A DNA stretch of 22,186 nucleotides from Fonticula alba. Lineage: Eukaryota; Opisthokonta; Rotosphaerida; Fonticulaceae. Made by a program: the position numbers and the translations under genes. The notes below the pieces were generated by a model. The model saw nothing but the letters and a program-made list of their open reading frames with translations. It was not told the DNA's origin and did no database searches. The stretch lies in contig NW_009242974.1 of the NCBI RefSeq assembly GCF_000388065.1, positions 494,882-517,067 of the forward strand, read 5' to 3'. Below, piece after piece: positions 17,757-22,186 of the stretch (the stretch's first letter is position 1; every line of letters starts with the position of its first letter).

Positions 17757-18850
17757 AGATCGTGCGGCCGTGCGTTAGCAGAGCGCCTCTCTCTCTCTCT
17801 CTTTCCGGACACCAGCGCGCCTTGCAGTGAAGGGGATGGCCGCGGCGGCGGGGACCAGCAGGCCCGCACGGCGCGTAGATTTGGATCTCCCTGCCTGCGC
17901 ACGGCCCGGGGTGCAGGGGGGGGGAGCCGGGGTTGGCATGCCGACGGCCGGCCACCCGCGGCCGCCAGCCGGCCGGTTGTCAGATCGCGGCTGGTTTCCC
18001 GGCTTGCCTCTCCCCCCTGCGGCGGGCCGGAGGGGGGGCGTGTGGACGGGGCCATCGTGTCAGGTGCCGACTCTTGGGCCGGGGCGAGGGTGGCGCCGAC
18101 CGGCTGACGTGGCCACGGGGTCGGGAATCTGCGGGCGCAGGTTGGCGCGCGCGCCGGCCGGGGCCGGGCGCAGGGGGCACCGGGGGCCGGGTGGCCGGCC
18201 GGCCGGGCCTCCTGAGGGCGTTTTTCCATGCTCGGGAGTTCCCTGCGCGGTGGTTAGACTGCCTCGCGGGGAGTACCTTTGCATTCCAAATGCCGGTCCC
18301 GGCGCACTTCTGACCTTCCCAGGCGCTGTGCGTCGAGCTGGCCACTCAGACACGGAATGTGAGCTGGTTCGCTTCTGAGCCACAGCAATCCCGCTACTCC
18401 ACGCTGGCGTCGCCGGTTTCCCACCGATTCCCAGCACTATTATCGGCGGAACATCCCCCCCCTTTTTTCTTTCCTCTCTTCGCCCTGCCCAAAATAATTG
18501 AAGTGTGTGTGGCCGACGTGTGTGTGTGTTTGTGTGTGTGTGCGCATGGGGCGGAAGAAGGGGAAAGGGCGGGGCTATGCGTTGGCTCGCGTCCCCACCC
18601 GTGTTCCTGCGCAGGGGAGCGCGGCATGTGGCCGACCGTGTGTCAGGCAGGGCCGTTGGTCTACGCCCCCCCCCCCCCCCCCCACATATGTACACACACA
18701 TGAGAAGAGGAATGTTCTATTGCAGAGGGAGCCAACAGGAAGGAGAGAGAGAGAGGGAGCAGCGATGTGTGCCTGTGCATGTGTGAGCAACACACGCACG
18801 GAGGGAAGAGGGGAAGAAGGGAGAGGATACACACTTCCACACACCCACCA
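17527..18850. other. Intergenic spacer with an extreme G tract
   Basis: 1.3 kb between the RME-8 stop and the helicase start, both on the minus strand. It holds the RME-8 3' flank and the helicase promoter. Visible are the poly-G tract at 17690-17754, a short CT tract at about 17788-17802, a C run at 18667-18683, a GT-rich stretch around 18506-18545 and a GA-rich stretch near 18741-18757. A 739-codon open frame enters from the helicase exon, but its upstream part is low-complexity and reads through the G tract, so I do not call it coding. Confidence 0.55.
17690..17754. repeat. Poly-G tract, 65 nt with a single C
   Basis: G from 17690 to 17754, broken only by C at 17705, which leaves 49 uninterrupted G at 17706-17754. 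It lies about 165-230 bp upstream of the helicase start codon and is C-rich on that gene's sense strand. Confidence 0.9.
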
Positions 18851-21800
18851 TCAGATCAGCTCGTCATCGTAGTGGTCGATGCTGGCCGGGGGCACGGTGG
18901 AGGCCAGGTTGTGGGCGGTGTTGGTCAGGCGCCCGGCAATGCCGACAGTGGAGGCCGAGGAGGACGACGAGGCGGAGGTGATGTTGCCGCCGGTGGCGCG
19001 GGACATGGGCGACCCGCCAACGGCGCCCGTGAGCAGGCCCTTGTTGCCGGAGGCCGGGCCGCTGATGAGCCCGCGCACGGAATCCTGCGTGAGGAACAGA
19101 TCGTGGCGCTGGTCCCGGTAGTTGAGCCACACTTCCGAGGCATTGAGCTGCTCCTGCAGCGTGGCCCCATGGACCGGGTCATTGGACAGGGCCTTGAGGC
19201 AGCGGACAATCTGGGCCTTGATGGCGGCGGCGCCCTCCTGCACGGCCAGCGGCTCCTGCAGCAACTTCAGGAAGACCGCCACCAGGCGCGTCTCCAGGGC
19301 CTGCTGGCCGAAGGACCCGCGGTTGTTGGCGAACTCCACCTCGAACATCAGGCGCAGGGTGTCGGCCACCAGGTTCACATGGTCCAGCGACTGGGCGGCC
19401 ACATGCAGCAGCGGGGCCACGGTCGGGAAGCCGGCCATGGCCTCCAGGCAGGACGCATGCGAGCAGGTCTCATTGGCAATGATGACGGCCGCCTCGAGCA
19501 CATGGATGTTGGTGGACGAGCGCATGATGGCAAACACGCGCTTCATGTAATCCAACCCGGCCAGGTAGGGGGCCAGGATGGGCTGCGACCGGATGAGCAG
19601 GGCCACCGCGGCGCCGATGAGCGCCAGCGGCTCGGCCACCGCCTGCTCCGTGGCTTCGGTGAAGAACCGCTCAAACAGGGCATTGAGGAAGTGCTTGGGA
19701 TTGCGAATGCCCCAGTTGGGCTGGCGGATGAACAGCCGCAGGAACACCCCGCCAACGCACACCTCCGGCAGGCCGCCCTCCCCGCCGGCGGCCATGGCCG
19801 CCTCCTCGTAGAGGGGCGGCGCATCGTCAGCCGGCGGCTGCCACACCGCCCCACTGAGATCGCCATTCTGCAAATTGAAGAAGGCCCGGCACTGCCGGCG
19901 AATGGACGTCTGGATGTACTTGCGCATGTCGGCCGTCCAGATGAGCTCCGGGTTTTCGTCATCCCGCTCGAAGGTGAGCACCGCGGTTTCCGGATTTTCC
20001 CGGATGGTCTCCATGAACACCGGCGGCAGGAAGCGATTGACCAGCAGCACCACCCGCGGCCCGTGGAGCTTGTCCGAGGACATCTTGCCGAGCACCGCGG
20101 CGGCCGATGTCCGAACTTGGCCATTCTTCGAGTTGCAAATCAAGTGCAACAGATACAGCAGGCCACCCTTGCGCAGGGCCTCCTCCACCAGCTTGGAATT
20201 GGAGAAGAGCCCATGCAGCAGGTCCAGCACCGGCAGGAAGGCCACTTCCATCTTGGCAATCAGCACCAGGGCATTGTGCAGGACCCCGGCCTCGGCGATG
20301 GCCGTGATGCAAGCCCGGCTGGAGATGGTCCGCTCGATGGCCCGCAGGGCCACCACCGGGACCGGCACATCCGGCAGGGTGATGTCCGCCGAGGTGGACG
20401 CATTGTCCGAGTCGATGCTCAGGAAGAAGAAGAGCAGCTTGAAGCGCGACACGGTCAGCAGCTCCTCGGCGATGGCCGGCACGCTGGTCTGCCCGATGAC
20501 CGTCGATTGCGAGGTCGACAACGACAGCAGGTGATACAGGGCAAGGAGAATCTGCCGCGACTCGCCGACGGCCGTGGCCGCCCGGCGGGTGAGATCCTCC
20601 GGGGTTTCCTCGGCCATGCCCGGGGTGGCCGGGGCCGGGGTCGGTGGCGGCGACACCCCGGCCGCCGCGGCCTTCTGCAGCTGCTGCGCCCGGAAGAGAA
20701 CCTCGGCCGACAGGCGCAAGTGCCCGACCAGAGCCTGCATGAAGGCCGGCGGGTCTTCGATGATGAAGGTGGGGTCCTTGTTGAAGATGCGCACATAGAT
20801 GTGCCCGACGTAGAGCTCATCCCGCAGGTCGCGGAAGTGGAAGTTGGCCCCGTGGCTGGGGTCGGCCCCGCCGCCACGCTCCATGGCGTCCAGCTGGGTC
20901 TGGACATAGTCCAGCAGCTCCACCCGGGTGGAGTTGTTCCAAATGAGGTACGGGTTCTCGGCATTGCTGGTGAGCATCTTCAGCGCCTCGGAGGCCGACT
21001 CGTTGGACAGCTGATGCGACAGGTACCAAGTGAGCAGGCTCTCCAGCCCGGCGCGGATCGGCAAGTTGCTGGGGCTGGTCAGGTCCATCTCGGCGAAGCC
21101 CTTCATGTTGTACGCATGGATGGAGGCGAACTCCGAGCTGCCATCCTCCGGCATGGAGGCGAAGGTCTGGCCGGCGGCGACCAGCTCGCCGGAGGCGGTG
21201 GTGGCACCCTCGATCACATTCACGCCGGTGTGAACACTCTCGGTGACCTCGCGCTGTGTGTGTGTGTGTGTGTGTGTGCGTGTGTGTGTGTGTGTGCGTG
21301 TGTGTGCGTGCATGTGTGCGTGTGTGAGCATGTGAAGAGGGGGGCCGGGGGCGGGAGGATGACAGTGTGACAAGGGCAGCCGGCGGGCACGTACCTTGAG
21401 CGAGATGATGCCGGTCAGGTAGCCACCCAGGCGGCCGAGCGCACGCAGGGCCAGCACCGCGCAGTGGTTGGCCGTCTGCTGGAAGCTGTGCTCGATGGAC
21501 GTCTCGACGCCACTCTCGGCCAGGGTGTAATCATACTTGAAGAGCATGGGGATCAGGTGCCAGATGGCCCCATGGCGAGCCAGGGCATTCTGCAGGCTGG
21601 CATTCCGGGCAAAGTAGATGCACGACTCGATGGCGGCCACACGCATGCGCGGGATGTTGACAAAGCGCAAGGCCAGGGCCACATTGCGCACGACGTTGTC
21701 CCGGTCGACGATGGCGGCGCAGCAGTCGTCGAAGAGCGACGACACGGCGAACATGCGCATCAAGTGCGTCGAGGTGACAGCGGCGATGTCATTCTCCTGC

Positions 21801-22186
21801 GTGGTCAGGCCGATGATGTCCATGCACCGGATGAAGGCGTCGGAGGCCACATCGAAGCCGCCCTCGCGGAGGAGCTCCCGCGCATTGAGGGCCGACACGT
21901 TGACCGTGTGGAAGGCCAGCTCGGCGGCCGAGGGCAGCAAGGACAGCGACCGGGAGAAGAGCTTCTCATCGGCCGTCTCCATTTGCATGGTCTTAATGAG
22001 CAGCGGGTACCCGGCATACTTGTACGGCGACAGGGCCGGGCCATAGCGAGCAAAGAGGATCGACTGGGCCCGGATGATGGTCTCGATGTTGAGGGGGGTC
22101 GGGCCGTCGGCCGTCTTGGCCGAGAAGGACACCAGGAACTCGTAGGCCTTGTTGACACTGGAGGTGTGTGCATGTGTGTGTGTGTG
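18851..22186 (-). CDS. DNAJC13: RME-8/DNAJC13 C-terminal half, 5' part outside window
   Basis: Endosomal Hsc70 co-chaperone that works with retromer and the WASH complex in receptor recycling. Two exons are seen: 22157-21395 and 21253-18851 (stop TGA), together about 1054 residues of a protein usually near 2200. The J domain and N-terminal half lie outside the window; bases 22186-22158 are intron (CA repeat, then a CAG acceptor). Matches begin at KAYEFL...NIETIIRAQSILFARYGP and PYKYAGYPLLI, then LAFHTVNVSALNARELLREGG. IWN repeats appear as YLIWNNSTR and ELIWTADMR, each followed by a VGHIYVRIFN or GGVFLRLFI strand. Armadillo-like helices and the terminal VWLNYRDQRHDLFLT block complete the family pattern. 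The C terminus is Ser/Ala-rich and ends DDELI. The 141-bp intron 21394-21254 has no in-frame stop. Confidence 0.93.
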   Translation of the reverse strand, partial: HTHTHAHTSSVNKAYEFLVSFSAKTADGPTPLNIETIIRAQSILFARYGPALSPYKYAGYPLLIKTMQMETADEKLFSRSLSLLPSAAELAFHTVNVSALNARELLREGGFDVASDAFIRCMDIIGLTTQENDIAAVTSTHLMRMFAVSSLFDDCCAAIVDRDNVVRNVALALRFVNIPRMRVAAIESCIYFARNASLQNALARHGAIWHLIPMLFKYDYTLAESGVETSIEHSFQQTANHCAVLALRALGRLGGYLTGIISLKVRARRLPLSHCHPPAPGPPLHMLTHAHMHAHTRTHTHTRTHTHTHTQREVTESVHTGVNVIEGATTASGELVAAGQTFASMPEDGSSEFASIHAYNMKGFAEMDLTSPSNLPIRAGLESLLTWYLSHQLSNESASEALKMLTSNAENPYLIWNNSTRVELLDYVQTQLDAMERGGGADPSHGANFHFRDLRDELYVGHIYVRIFNKDPTFIIEDPPAFMQALVGHLRLSAEVLFRAQQLQKAAAAGVSPPPTPAPATPGMAEETPEDLTRRAATAVGESRQILLALYHLLSLSTSQSTVIGQTSVPAIAEELLTVSRFKLLFFFLSIDSDNASTSADITLPDVPVPVVALRAIERTISSRACITAIAEAGVLHNALVLIAKMEVAFLPVLDLLHGLFSNSKLVEEALRKGGLLYLLHLICNSKNGQVRTSAAAVLGKMSSDKLHGPRVVLLVNRFLPPVFMETIRENPETAVLTFERDDENPELIWTADMRKYIQTSIRRQCRAFFNLQNGDLSGAVWQPPADDAPPLYEEAAMAAGGEGGLPEVCVGGVFLRLFIRQPNWGIRNPKHFLNALFERFFTEATEQAVAEPLALIGAAVALLIRSQPILAPYLAGLDYMKRVFAIMRSSTNIHVLEAAVIIANETCSHASCLEAMAGFPTVAPLLHVAAQSLDHVNLVADTLRLMFEVEFANNRGSFGQQALETRLVAVFLKLLQEPLAVQEGAAAIKAQIVRCLKALSNDPVHGATLQEQLNASEVWLNYRDQRHDLFLTQDSVRGLISGPASGNKGLLTGAVGGSPMSRATGGNITSASSSSSASTVGIAGRLTNTAHNLASTVPPASIDHYDDELI
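21255..21330. repeat. (GT)n microsatellite in an RME-8 intron
   Basis: A long GT tract with occasional GC or AT steps fills the acceptor half of the intron 21394-21254. The sense strand is a CA tract running directly into the CAG acceptor, in place of a typical polypyrimidine tract. Confidence 0.92.

Noticed and set aside
17527-18229. Extension of the helicase open frame upstream of 17526
   Set aside because: This frame would bypass the first intron and read through poly-C (the complement of the 49-nt G run). The spliced model from ATG 17526 gives matching phases.
18767-21370. 867-codon open frame on the plus strand
   Set aside because: It lies opposite the RME-8 last exon, its translation is His/Gln/Gly/Arg-rich with no family signature, and high third-position GC commonly leaves the antisense frame open.

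Overview
This window is a gene-dense, very GC-rich stretch of a eukaryotic nuclear genome. Its genes are split by short GT..AG introns (about 87-240 bp). Donors are mostly GTGCGT/GTGCGC, GTACGT or GTATGT, and several introns carry a CTGAC/CTAAC-like branch site close to the acceptor. Spacers and introns are full of G/C homopolymers and of (GT)n, (GA)n, T-run and C-run microsatellites. The gene set is a UFM1-conjugating enzyme, a Cce1/Ydc2-type Holliday junction resolvase, a Sen1/senataxin helicase, an RME-8/DNAJC13 protein, a Qbc-SNARE and ABHD11. UFC1 is generally missing from Dikarya, while Cce1-type resolvases are best known from fungi. That mix points to a unicellular relative of fungi and animals. 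A nucleariid such as Fonticula would fit, but this is a low-confidence inference from gene content and composition only.

Layout, left to right. (1) Bases 1-1567, minus: four exons of a gene I could not identify, 3' end cut by the window. (2) 1568-3314: GC-rich spacer with microsatellites. (3) 3315-4802, minus: Cce1/Ydc2-like resolvase with an N-terminal SAP-like motif encoded partly by a 35-nt first exon. (4) 5293-6520, minus: mitochondrial ABHD11-like hydrolase, two exons. (5) 6521-8319: divergent intergenic region with a GGGGGC tandem repeat near the hydrolase start. (6) 8320-9969, plus: SNAP-25/Sec9-like Qbc-SNARE, two exons. (7) 10660-11762, plus: UFC1, six exons, 162 aa. (8) 12015-17526, minus: Sen1/senataxin-like helicase, 13 exons, 1287 aa; it converges on UFC1 with 252 bp between the stops. 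(9) 17527-18850: spacer with a 49-nt uninterrupted G run. (10) 18851-22186, minus: last two visible exons of RME-8/DNAJC13, 5' part outside the window.

The exon models were built by hand. For every complete gene the exon lengths add up to an intact frame and the joins restore known family motifs, which is the main support. The neighbours share no obvious pathway. There are two probable mitochondrial proteins (resolvase, hydrolase), two membrane-traffic proteins (SNARE, RME-8), one UFMylation enzyme and one RNA/DNA helicase. I see no operon, mobile element, CRISPR array, tRNA or rRNA, and no convincing new multi-gene system. The points most worth following up are the unidentified gene, the SNARE's N-terminal cysteine anchor, the SUMO-interaction-like motifs in the helicase, and the extreme homopolymers.
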